From Setomelanomma holmii (Eukaryota > Ascomycota > Dothideomycetes > Pleosporales > Phaeosphaeriaceae): a stretch of 64,000 nucleotides of DNA. Location of the stretch: NCBI GenBank assembly GCA_010015745.1, contig ML978191.1, forward strand, positions 62,001-126,000. The letters run 5' to 3'. How positions within the stretch are numbered: the stretch's first letter is position 1; each line of letters begins with the position of its first letter. The position numbers and the translations under genes are program-made. The notes under the pieces are model-generated. The model worked only from the letters and a program-made list of their open reading frames with translations. It was not told the DNA's origin and did not search any database. Below are positions 36,286 through 47,992 of the stretch, piece after piece.

Positions 36286-39050
36286 TCATTGCTCATGCGC
36301 ACCAACAAATCGTGGAGGTAGATCAAGATCCCACGATGGTCGCTCGACAAGGACGACCTCGGGTACATCGCTTGCGTTTTCGCCAACAGGTAGTATACCC
36401 AGTATTGGGCGATATTTGAACGTGTGCCACCATGTCTCGCTCTGTTGCTGCTTGCTGATGGCCTCCTCAGTACCGTCGACCTTGGGCAAGCGACCGTTTG
36501 CTTGTCCAGCCTCTGTGTTCGATCTTCGCAGATTCGCCAAAAGCTGCACGTCGTCCATGACTTCGTCCTCGGCCGCATCATCTCCCGAATTGGCAGGGTC
36601 GATATCGGTCCATTTAGCCCACCCAGTTTCGCTGTTCTGTTTACCATCGAATTTCCGCATTTTTGTTATGGACCTCTCACTATGCGAGATGGAATCACCA
36701 GCGCCGCTATTGTCCTTGTGTCCGTTCCATTTGCGCTTTCTCGACGACTCGGATATGGACAAGTCTCTCGTGAGGTCGAACATGAACAGCCACTTCTCTC
36801 CGTACAGCCATATCCGATGCTGAGAATTTTTTACATCCCAAATGCAGCCTTTAGCCGGGAGATCGAGCTGTAAGTATTCGTGTGGATAACTTGATGGCGG
36901 ATTCCGTTTCGACCAGTCTGATAGTCCTCCACTCATAACATCGAAAAGATACAACTGGTGGTCCGCTGAAACCAAGAGCAATCGATAATTCATGGTTGGC
37001 AGGTCGTGAGCATGTGGATGCGGATTATGCCTCGTAGGATGCACGGCAGGGTTGCCATTTGGCTCCAAGTGAGCGAGTTCCTCGTGGTTTGGTTGGAATG
37101 ACAGCAAGACTGGCGTGGAGTCAAGGCGAGGTATCAGATGTCCCGATGGATTTCGTATCCAGTGCTGACCCAGAAATGTAATGTGTGCCTGAGTATGCTT
37201 CTCTTCGTCGTCGGAATCGTCGTCGTTAGTCTCCATTGGTGCCGCGTCATCGATGTCAACCTCAGGTGCTGTTGAGTCTTCGTGACCCTCAGTCACCCAT
37301 GTATCAACGAAACCCGCAAGGTCGACCACAGCAAACACATTCCCGTCTGTGGAAAACTCGGAGTGAGCAATAGTGCGCGCGTATCCTTCAGTCGATCCGT
37401 CTAGTTGGGTATGTTTTACATTGTCTCGGGACAAGCGATGTAAATGCTGTGTCGTGTTTAATGCACGAGGCAGATCTGCTGCATCATCTGTTCTCACTAT
37501 GCGGACGAGCTGGATGTCATTATCTGCATCCATCGCCGAGAGCCATTTACCGGTCGCCGACAGCCTCACGATCCGAGCGCCGGATATGGAAGGCATTTCT
37601 AGCTTCCTGATGCGAAGGCTGCTAACGGCTCTCGACTGTGGTTGAAGCAATTGGAACAGCTTCACAGTGCTTGTTGTGGCAACGGCTAGAAGCATTCCGT
37701 CGGAGGTGATCGACGCCGACGTTATATTCTCTTCTCCCTGCAACGCTAGGCGAGCAACGACTTTGGGCCTTTCACCACCATCGTCCTGAGGCTTGACTCG
37801 CCAAACCCGTAGTTCTGTGTTCCACCAACTGACCAAGAGTCTGGCATCAGGCGCACTGATCAGTGGCGGCGAGGGTGGAAGCGATGGGAGGCCACGGCTC
37901 AATTCTTGGCCGAATTTGCTGAGAGGAACAATGACTGGCTGAGTGTCGATGCCTACACACGGGAACATTAGCCTTCGAGTGAGATAAACAACAAGGAATT
38001 TTTACCTCCTGAAACGACGACATTCAATTTGTGTCCATCGTAAGCTGACATGGCCTTGACGTCGTGCTGGTGATATCTCTGATGAGACACCTTTCGCCAT
38101 TTCCCACTGTGGCCCTCGATCTTGGTCGTCGGCTTTCTGCAGGTGTAGAAGCATGTGCGGCGATCCATGCCTGCACTGAAGATGTTCTTACCGTCCCTGG
38201 AAACGGCCAAGTCAAGGATGTCCGCTTCATGCCCAGAAATTCTCTGCATCTGACTGTAGTTCTTGCCATTATATATCCGTATATCACCCGTAGAATCACC
38301 AGAGACGAAGTCTCCGTTGGCAAGACACCTGACTTTCCAGACCAGGATCTCTCTGGGCCCGCCATGCGGCCCACTTCCCAGAGATATGTTTCTCAGAACA
38401 TTGCCGTTCCTAGTATCAAAGACTCGGATCATGCTATCCGCGAAACCTGCCAAGACAATATCGCTGTCCTTGTATGTTATACTGAGAGCTCTGGCTTTTT
38501 TGTTTGTTGCGCGCGAGACGAATCGGTCGAAGGTAAGGTTTTGGTCTTCGGTAGAGAGTAAAACGATGGTGCCGTCTGCGCAGCCTGCAACAATCTTCTG
38601 ATGTGCGCTAGGAGGATCGATGGGGTTCCCTGCTATCGCCCGCTTGTTGCGAGGCTGTACAGCGAAACACCACACTTCGCTGTGGTTGCCATTCGAGTGT
38701 CGCAACGGAAGGCCACTCGCAAGGTCCCACTCCGTGACACTGCTTGAGTACCCAATGCTGAAAAGGCGGAGCCGGCCAGGTATCCCCTTCCCATGCGCAT
38801 TCTTGGTATCCGGCTCTTGTGTCCATGCTAATCCCTCGACGCTTCGATCTTTACCGCCGTAGAAGACCTTCTCTTGAAGCCAAGCACCATTTTTCGGATT
38901 CCAGATTTCCACGTTTCCGTTCGCGCGCCCAATCGCAAGTCTCAAGGACTCAGGGTCCTGATTGCCATGTTCGGGCTCGGCATACGAGAATGCAAGGGCA
39001 TTGATGGCGGAGGATGGGTACGGCACAAATCGTGATCGATGAATGTCCAT
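36286..39050 (-). CDS. UTP4: U3 snoRNP WD40 protein Utp4 (cirhin)
   Basis: Exons 38006-39050 and 36286-37952 give 903 residues. The N-terminus MDIHRSRFVPYPSSAINALA is typical. WD40 repeats run through exon 1 (LRLAIGRANGNVEIWN, FSIGYSSSVTEWDLASGLP, VLAGFADSMIRVFDTRNG, SGHEADILDLAVSRDG) and continue in exon 2. The C-terminus VVLVERPSWDLDLPPRF is the family ending. Utp4 is part of the t-UTP/UTP-A complex needed for 18S rRNA maturation in the nucleolus. Acidic and Lys-rich insertions lie in the C-terminal half. The 53-nt intron (GTAAAA...TGTAG) joins VVVSGGIDTQPV. Confidence 0.94.
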
Positions 39051-42000
39051 GGCTAATACAATGATCTTGCGAGAAGTTGTAAGATGATCGCTCGAGTAAT
39101 AAGCGCTTGGAGAGTCGTCGCTGACGACTTCTCACGGTGATATCATGGTGGTCGCAAGTCGCATCTCCAAGCATGAGAAGAGAAATCTTGGCGGTAGACT
39201 TTTGAGTGGAGCCATGGTGGAGCCCGGGCTGGGTTTATCCGGCGCCGACGACCACCTCCGCAACCTTCCCGAACCACAGCATACAAAAGTCGCAACCAGC
39301 CTCCACGCCTTCGTGCACCGTCAAGTACACTCATGGTCATCTTGCTCCGACCCTCAATCCATGCTTGAGATACCGCTGACACTGCTACTGGCTTGCATCG
39401 TCGTTCGCCGTCACTCTCGAAGCAAGATCTAGAAGCCTGAAACTCCGTATAATACATCCTGATCTCTGCCTGCGGGGACATTCAAAGAATGAAGCTGCTT
39501 GGATATGAGGGGCGCTGCATACTTATAGAACGGACACTGGCTGCAATATTTCAATTATTCGACTTGGTGACACACGCATTGGTAGGCGGCTATGGGCTAT
39601 GCTACAATGGCAATAGAGCTTGCAACTCCTACTCGATCTGCCTGTGTAGATGCTTTAAGTGTAGGAGTATGTAGATGAAGTGCGTCCTCCATGATCTGAC
39701 GCATATCTCCATCGTTGAGACAGTCGTTATCATCTAGATGACACCTCACCTTAGCTTGTGATAGTTACAGACCTTGTGCATTCTTTTGCCCATATCGCAC
39801 CGAGCTTAGTGGATGATGCATTTATAAAGCCTATGATTACCCCTTCCGTTTATCTCAGGCAACGTTGAGGAAAGCCGTGAGCAGACGAATACGCTGATGA
39901 TGCTTTCGGCATGTTGCGAGTCAGCATGAACTGTGCGTAGTCAAGGTCCGACCACCGATGAACGCTTCAACTTCCGGCACCAACTTGATGACAAGCTCAT
40001 TGCGTTGATGCGCGATCGCAGAATCATCACGATGATTCTGCAGGACTATGGAGAAGCTATTGACTGTTCCGTACCAAGGATGCATGAGTTAGTAGTGTGC
40101 TTGATCGCCTGCTCTGGCGTTTCATGATACATTGAATATCGACCATGACGCTGACTTGTAAGTCAAAGCTTTTCGCGATACGCGTGCGATCGTGATCTCA
40201 CTACGCATCTCAGGAGGTTTAGAAGCGACTCTCGTGACAATTTCGCGATGAAGCACTCATCGAACATCCGGCCCTGCGCTTGGACCTGTGGGCGGGGTTT
40301 GATTCGGAGATGCGTAATTGCATCGGCCTCATCATCCGTGCCACCAACTGTGGAACAATAGCATGCATGCCTGGAACTGTGGCCGCAGATCAGCTCGCCG
40401 ACTTCCTGTATGTATTTCGTTGAATATTGAGACATGCAGCGTGCGTCGAGCAGCCATGTTCCAAGACGTTGAAAAGTTTGCTTCAACGGTCGCACATCAT
40501 GCACAGATCGTTGACAGGTACAGTGTGCTGTGCCCGACGGGTACTGTGGTATCGCAGTAAGCGACGGAGCTGAAGGTTAGGGATCCCTCCGCAGCGCTTC
40601 GCCGGTATCACGGAGGCTATGCTGCATGTCTTCGACGGCGCACGCAGTTGCTGTGGTAAGGCAATTGACATCTTGTCATACCGCTCATCTTTGGGTCTGC
40701 ATCGTCATGAAGATCCAGAGCAAATTTGCTGAAGCAAGGTACTCCGGAGTAGTTGCGTGGATGCAGCTCCACAAGCATGCAACGGCCTTCTCCATGAGCT
40801 TGGTCTGGTGTCGGGCATGGGGCCATCGTGGCCCGGAGCGGCATCAGATATAGACTGGACCAAAAAGTTTCAGCGCGCGCGTGGTCGCGTGCGAAGCTCA
40901 AGCACTTTAAGACGCGTTTGTTCGCGACTGTGACATAATCTCGGCGTGACAAGGGCTTGTGGAGGCTGGACACGAGACATGGTAAGCGGATGCCGGCTGC
41001 TACTTTAGTTGCAGCATTGGGTGAAGCAGGATGCAGCCCGAGCGAAGAATCAGGGAAGAGAGTTGCAGATGGCTGCGCTAGAATTATGCTTTTGTCGTAA
41101 GATGCTGAAAACGCGAAAGATCGCGCTAAGACAGATCGTCTTGAAATGACGAGCCACGGCCCAGCCGCATCTCAATAACCGAATCACCGCACGCATGCTC
41201 AGACGGTTCGCGAGACGCCAGTTGCTAGACTGCTGATGCAATTCATTGGAAAATCCAAGCTAAAGTACCGCGGTACGTACACACGCCTTACTGAAGCTGA
41301 CGTGCATACGAGAATCAATTGTCGTATACTTTCCACTCGAGTGCATCAGATAGACTCGTTTGCAACATTGAAGGCCTTGTTACAGTGATCATGTCTGCAT
41401 GCGGCGCCTTGTAAGAGTGACCGGGTCAACTCTACTAATCCCGCAAATGCAGTAAAGCCTGTAAGGGAAGGTCATCACGGATGATTTCTGGGAGAGACTT
41501 GCAGGCGGACCCCAACTCGCGCTTCCGCTTGTGCTGCAGAATTGGCAATTTTGGAAAACGACGAGACGCATTGTGAAATAACTTGCGGCAGCAGAAGCAT
41601 CCATTGAGGCTTTCTGAGCGCATTGAAACGAGGACCGCGAACCCAGAACATAGCGAAACGACTGATCCAACGGTTCGAGCCTGAGGCTCTAAGGCAAGGG
41701 AGTCTGTGTGACGCCGCTGGTACCGACGTTGCGCGACCGTCTCCTTTATAGTATCCACCATGCGGAAGACGCGTGAGCGTGGGGCTCGTCGGTGCTTTGA
41801 ACTGTCGGATCTCGTCCAGGGAGACCTTTTAAATATGTCAATTGGAACCATATTGCTCTCTTGACATTGTATAGAAAGACTACTCGAGGCCCGGCTTGGA
41901 CAGGGGCGTGGCGCGCCGAATATCTTCTTTTGCGGTCTTAAGCCGCGCAAGTAAAAGGAGCAGCGCGTCTCATCAATTATCGAATTATGACGATACTCTC

Positions 42001-42769
42001 TACCCATGAACATGCTGCACCGCGGGCCACTTGGCGCGAGGCGATTCCAGGGGCAACCACGGGGCAGTAGAGCAGGCATCGTAGTCCTGGTCTGGGGTCG
42101 AGCGCAGCGAGAAGAGCCTGATGAGCGGCCGGAGCACTTCCATTTGGAGGTCTTGGCCGTGTGTAAAGCAAGATGTTCTCACCGCACAGGCGCAGACAGA
42201 TTGGATGGAGATCAAAGGCTCATCCTGCGACCTTACAGTAGCTGCATGCGCTGGCTGACCGGGAGGCCCCTCAAAGCTGATTCGGCGGGCGGGGGTTGGC
42301 GAAGTCGCGCCCCTCAGCCGATCAGTAGCCTCAACCCGCTTCGCGATGCGTCCACAGACGGCCGCGCAGAGAGTGCAGCAGCACACTTCCATTATTTGTG
42401 CGAGGTCGCGGCGATACGATCCCACGCTGGAGCACAGCAGAGACTGGCTGTCGCAGTACGGTGTGCGCCGGCGGACGTGCACAGGACCGCGAGGCGCAGA
42501 GACGCGGGAGCATTGATACAGTGATTATTGCGGAAGATACGGGACCAGAAGGCGCGTGCAATGAAGCGTGTTTCTGGCACTGCACGCTGCCAGATGGAAC
42601 ACGCAAAGCGACGCCTAGCCAACCGAGTCGTGTTCCGCACGGCGCCGTGGATCAGGATGGCGCTGGTGTTCCTTGCTGTAAGCCTGCCGGGGCATCGATG
42701 GGGTTTAGCGGCATAACTCGCGTTGGCTCCACTCTGGCTGCTAGGCGTTGCTGGCCATTCGTTTTCAAA
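39051..42769. other. Gene-poor stretch before the cyclin leader
   Basis: No gene was recognised. The UTP4 promoter is next to 39051. Around 42000-42500 the sequence is GC-rich and long ORFs are open on both strands; none shows a known motif. Confidence 0.4.
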
Positions 42770-44617
42770 CCTTCAGCCCGTCTCGACGTCGACCTTCTCT
42801 CCTCACCTCCCCTTCACCTCCTCTTTATCACTCCTCCTCACCACCGTCGAGCACGGAGCCTTGGATCTGATGTGGTGCTGAGTGTTTCGGCCCTGTCTTC
42901 CATAAAACTCCCATCTCCTGCTCATCGGTCTCGCCATACCGACCGTCTCTCCTCGGATAGGACTACGAAGTGTACCGGAGCTCTCTGTGCCTTCACCCTC
43001 CCTTTCCTCCACCCCGCCCTCTCAACACCTCTCGCTGGACTCGAGATAGCAGAGACACTCGCTGTATCTCGATACGCAGCTGTCAACCCCGACTCCTGTC
43101 CGCCCAGCCTCGTGTAACCCTGTGCACTCTGTGCCTTCTGTGGATCGTGTCAGGTAGGTCATTGTCTTGCTTTCCCCCCCCCGCCATTGGAGGTTCCTGC
43201 CCGGTTACTGGATGCTCCGCTGGATGCTCCGCTGGATGGTTCTTTCCCTGGTGGTACCGCTCCTTCGTCATATCCCGAACAGGAAGGCATGGAATAGTGA
43301 GCAATTGGGAAGCAATTGAGGTTGGTCTGCAGCTCAGGCTGCATTGAGATCAAAGAGAAGATGGTTAGGAAAGTCTGGCTGTGGATCGAAGTGCGGAAAA
43401 TTCAGTGTTCGTTCGAGGCGGTTGCGGGAAGCGAGAATGGAAGCCGAACCAAGGGCGACGCATGTCATACCATCGGATTGCACTTTGCCTGTGTCGACTA
43501 GAATTGTGTCTCGCCAAGCCGTCTACGTCCACGACCTCGAAATTGCATGCCACATCACGTCGATATCACACCCCTCTCGCGACCCGTCTCGCACACGACG
43601 TTGACTCGGCCGTGATGGAGGCAAGAGCTGGATACGATGCACGTCGCGTGCCGTGCGCTGCTCGTCATTCACTTGCCTGGCGGTGTTGGTCTCGCCGTTA
43701 TGGCAGTGCACACCGTTGCCCATTCAGGTCCGCTCACCACATTCATTGTCGAAGTGACCTGGACAAAGCTCGGCACACTACCCGACATAGCAATCGCCAG
43801 CGCCTCACTTCCTTCAATGCCGCCTTTAGCATCTTGCGAATTGAGGATGTCGCCGTATTCCTGGGCATCTGGCTGACGATCTTCCCGCTCGTCACCGTAT
43901 TGGATTGCTTTCATTGTTGGTACATCTTCTCTGTCGAGCCCGCGCTGACCGTTTTCACCACAGTTGTAATCTGCTCTCTCCTCATACGCCTCACGGAGGA
44001 CACTCATCGTAAGTCATCACTCTCACCACTTCTGCTTCATGCCTAATCCGTGCTTAGTTCGTGATTGCCAGCCCTGGAATCTTCGCATTCCAGCTCTTGG
44101 CGATACACCCCTGCGGAGTCGTTAGCTCGTTCTCTGCCCCCCAGACCCCTCCTTTTCCCTGTGGTACCTACCGCACAATAAGAGACCACGCTCAATTCCA
44201 ATCGTCTTCTGGATGCGACTAGCAAGGGATTCGATTCTCTCGATCTGTACTGTTATTTTCTGTGTCACTGTACACTATTCCGCTCTTTAACTAATACTCT
44301 AATTCTCGAAAGGTATGAGAACATCTATACGACCTTGCTTAGGTCGCGATCGTCCCTGGATCCAAGCTAATTCTATCGCGTGTCAGGCTCTGTTATAACG
44401 TATTCCCGCCTCTCAAAGTCTAGGGAAGCACCGACCACAGACCTTCATTTACATACTCAACTACCAACTGTCTTTAAGACCTGTTGCCTTCGAGGCTGCC
44501 ACTCTCTAATACCGCTCACCCACCGAGCTATCCACTCACTACGACTAGAAGCTCTTGACTACGTCTACCTGGAGAATCGACGTCTTCCACTACGACAAAA
44601 GCTAAAAACTACCCAAC
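42770..44617 (+). promoter_or_regulatory. Probable promoter and long 5' leader of the G1 cyclin gene
   Basis: A strong C/T-rich tract at about 42780-42850 looks like a fungal core promoter. It is followed by about 1.7 kb with many short ATG-initiated ORFs, more C-rich tracts (near 43175), GTAAGT-like sites and no long CDS before 44618. G1 cyclin genes often have long leaders with upstream ORFs. The exact start and any leader introns cannot be set from sequence. Confidence 0.35.
43210..43237. repeat. 12-bp tandem duplication in the cyclin leader
   Basis: GGATGCTCCGCT occurs twice in tandem, followed by a partial third copy (GGAT). Confidence 0.8.
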
Positions 44618-45894
44618 ATGGCTTATCATCAACAGACACAGTCCCGCTATGGGCAATGCGACTCATTCTGGGTCGAGTCACACGACGACGGTGTCTATGC
44701 TATGCGCGCGGAAGCTCGTGAACGTCAGCGTGCCATTGCAAGGATGCAACAACGCTCCATTGCGGAGGAGCTGTCCAGACTCACTGCGGACGAGTACCAA
44801 GAGGACATCATGCAACACATGATACACATGGAGGTAGGTGCCTGATGCATGAGATATACAGACCGTATGCTAATTATTAGAAGTCACAAACGGTGCCTGA
44901 CGTCAACTCGATTGACATTCAGACTGAGATCCAATGGTTCATGCGCCCCTACTTGCTTGACTTCTTGGTCGAAGCTCATGCCGCCTTCCAGCTACTGCCC
45001 GAGACGCTCTTCCTTGCTGTCAATCTTCTCGACCGGTACTGCTCTCGTCGTGTAGTATACAAGCGTCACTACCAGCTCGTCGGCTGCGCTGCACTTCTCA
45101 TTGCCGCTAAGTACGGAGACAAGAAGGATCGAGTGCCCACCGTTCGAGAGCTCAAGTCCATGTGCTGCTCACTATACGACGACGAGATGTTCACCCAGAT
45201 GGAATGGCACGTGCTGCAAACACTCAACTGGGTCGTCGGGCACACCACTGTCGACGCCTTCCTCCAGATTGCCCTTTCCGAGGCCCCATATGATGCCGAA
45301 GTCGAGCACATGACCCTGTACATTGCCGAAATTGCTCTATTCCACAAGGAATTTGTCTCTACTCGTCCCTCGGTCCTGGCTAGGTCAGCTTTAGCACTCG
45401 CTCGGTGCGTGCTGTCTCGGCCACAAGCACGAACAACTGATTGGTCTGGTGCCTACGACGCGCAGACTGTCGTCGGCCTGTCAAACCACCTGTACCAACC
45501 ATCTCCTGTACTGTCCCGCAAGTACGCTTCGATGCATCTCTCGAATGTTTCCACCACTGTCGATGAGTTCCTACAGCGCCAAGCCCAAATGGCTCGACGT
45601 GCAGCAGCACCACCCACTCCGCCACCGACAGTCACTCTCGAAGAGCCAAAGCCTATGTCGGATGTCTATGGACCTCAAACGCCCCAGAAAAACCCTTATG
45701 GTGCGGCAGTGATGCAGAATGGATGTCTCACTCCACCCATTACCCCTGAGAGTGATCAGTTCAACGGACAAGGCTACGTCAAGTCGCAATCGGCGCAAAC
45801 CTACCCAACCACACCAACGCCAGATCACCCATCGAACATACAACATCATGGTCAATACTACCACAACACCCACCTTCACCCTCAGCATATGTAA
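44618..45894 (+). CDS. G1/S-type cyclin (Cln/Puc1-like)
   Basis: Exons 44618-44833 and 44881-45894 give 409 residues. The cyclin box begins near residue 83: IQTEIQWFMRPYLLDFLVEA, then FLAVNLLDRYCSRR and LVGCAALLIAAKYGDKKDRV, with the second fold to about residue 270. The C-terminal 120 residues are Pro/Thr/Ser/Gln-rich with several T-P and S-P sites (LTPPITPES), a likely PEST/phosphodegron region. It probably drives G1 progression with the Cdc28/Cdk1 kinase. The 47-nt intron (GTAGGT...CTAATTATTAG) is in phase 0. Confidence 0.9.
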
Positions 45895-46844
45895 AGTCCT
45901 CTTGCTGAGGTGTGGCTGTACCTCCCGACTGTCGAAACTCCCAAAACCACTGACTGTTGTCCACTGTCCTTGGCACCGTTGTACCAAAACTACCTGTGCA
46001 TCAGCGTCGTAGCGTGGTCATCCTTCTAGCATTTACAAGCGTTCGTTTTCATTTTACCGCGATATCAAACAAGTTTCCCTTTTCAGATTCGAGCATTTCC
46101 TATGTCACGTACGACCTCGTACAATTAGAGGTCGTGGCTGCCGGGTCCACGAGCTCGAGCTGGCGTTTGGTCACAGTCTGCCTAGAGACCCTCGCTTCTT
46201 GGACGTCATGTCCACCTAATATGGGATCCTAGTCCAGGCCGTGGCCATACAAAGAAGAAAAGCAATTACAGGCTAAAATTGAATCGGGGACTGCCAACTT
46301 CAGTGCAGTAGAAGGTTTGCACATCGTGCTCCTTCGCAATGTTGTTTGCTTAAGCGGGCAGAGATACCCTTCCTTTCTCTCCAAAGCTCTTCTTGGAACC
46401 CAGTCATTACTGGGATGTGTGTCTCATTTACGGCATGTGCGGAGGAAACGGGAAAATAAACACAGCGTGCTAAGGGCATGGGTTGCAGACGGCACAAGCT
46501 TCTCAGATTGTACTTAACAGCGGGCTGAAGAGACCATGATGAGCATTAGTTATAGAAAACGGTCGCCAAAAGCCAAAAATAAGGGATTCATTGGTGTTCG
46601 GTACTCCATGCATTGCGCTCTTTTTGGGTTCTTGCTTGTTTAGTGTTTCATCTCTCATCGTTCATGCATCGTCCGAGTGCTTCTGGGCGAGTGCATGCTT
46701 CGTGTCTACTCTCACATCCTGTGCCGCAAGAACGTCCACTCGACGCAAGTTTCACGATATTCAATGCGACTGCAACTACGATAAAACGAGCTCGATGCGC
46801 TCTCGACATGCTTGGGTTCGCATATCAACTGCCCAACGGCGGCT
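45895..46844. other. 3' flank of the cyclin and leader of the next gene
   Basis: No certain gene. An ORF from 46613 runs into the next gene's first exon in a different frame and would meet a stop after splicing, so it is read here as leader sequence. Confidence 0.4.
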
Positions 46845-47277
46845 ATGGCTCCAGTGAGTTTGGCGCTTGTGACACCCGATCGACGCATGTTCACACTGAC
46901 CACTCCAGACACCGAATGGGCTTTGCATCGCAACACCTAACAGAGCAGACTACAAATCGCTCTCATCCTACAGTGACCATGAAGACGCTATTGTCGCGAA
47001 CAGTTTACTGTGCCCTCGATATGCCGAGAACGACCCGACGTCTGCACCACCGTCGCCAGCCTCCATCGAGTCATTCGATATCTTGGACAGCATACCTTGG
47101 CGCCGAAGCTACATCTCCTCAGACTCTGGCCCGGATGGCAGAAGGTTGGCACGGCAGTGGAAGAAGCAGAGGATGCGTGTCATCGTGGCCTCGCTTCTGT
47201 TAGCTTTACTGGTGACAGGATGCACCATCAGCGCATACTTGGCTGTCAAGCATGAGAAAAGCAAGAAGAAAGATTGA
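46845..47277 (+). CDS. Small single-pass membrane protein of unknown function
   Basis: The model joins a 9-nt first exon (46845-46853, ATGGCTCCA) to 46909-47277 across a 55-nt intron with a GTGAGT donor and ACTCCAG acceptor, giving 125 residues. The N-terminal 90 residues are Ser/Pro/Asp-rich (YKSLSSYSDHEDAI, SAPPSPASIESF). A basic patch (RRLARQWKKQRMR) precedes one membrane segment (VIVASLLLALLVTGCTISAY), then a short Lys-rich tail. This suggests a type II or tail-anchored topology. No homologue is known to me. The tiny first exon is the weak point; a different upstream start is possible. Confidence 0.5.
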
Positions 47278-47992
47278 TACACGCCATAGAGTTGCAGCGA
47301 CGAGAGAGTCGAATCCCGGGCTGGGCGACAGCCGTCTGCAAGCACCACTCTCCGTGTAAAAGCATCGCTGCGCTCGTCGGACTGAACGTCTACCAACCTA
47401 CAATCTATCTTGAGCCAGAGCCGCGTACTCATTCAGAGTGTAGCGTCGCATCTCGGCAATCCCGCGCCCGTATCTGCTCAGCTGTCAAATCTTTGCGCCA
47501 GGTGGATTCGCAAAACAAGGCCGCAGTGCGCTGCAAGCAGGCAGATCGCTGCTCTTGAACGGCGAGGTTAAGGGGGAGATTTGGCGAGCACGTGCTGCAG
47601 GTATGGTTCGATAGTGCGATGCGCTGGCGGGCGGGAGGCTGGGTTAGCCTCGTTTGGGGTGGGTGAGATCGAGATCTGAGTGAGATTGAAATGGAGCATG
47701 GACTGGCGAGGTGCGGAGTATGCCAAACGTAAAATGCTTGATGGTCTTTGAGAATTACGGTGTCCTTGCTTGCGAGATTGAGCCTTGTCGTGGTGAAAGG
47801 TGGTACATCGTGCCCCTATATTGGGAATGTGAGATGTGTCATCTGTGTCACGTGCGGCTTATTCTCACTCTTATCGATAGTGCTTAGCTCGGTCATCCGA
47901 ACAGCATTGAGCACATGGAGAGTCTATGTACCATATCGAACGACATCTTTCCCTTCACGGCTTGCACAGCCAAGCCACAGAACGGATGAAGC
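47278..47992. other. Intergenic region, MFS gene promoter
   Basis: No gene was recognised. Confidence 0.45.

Noticed and set aside
41660..41700. tRNA-like B box (GGTTCGAGCC)
   Set aside because: No matching A box, acceptor stem or cloverleaf could be formed around it.
42398..43117. 239-codon plus-strand ORF upstream of the cyclin
   Set aside because: No motif, low-complexity residues and overlap with a probable core promoter make a real CDS unlikely.
46613..46853. ORF ending at the GTGAGT donor before the small membrane protein
   Set aside because: Splicing it to the next exon gives a frame that stops after about ten codons, so it is treated as leader.
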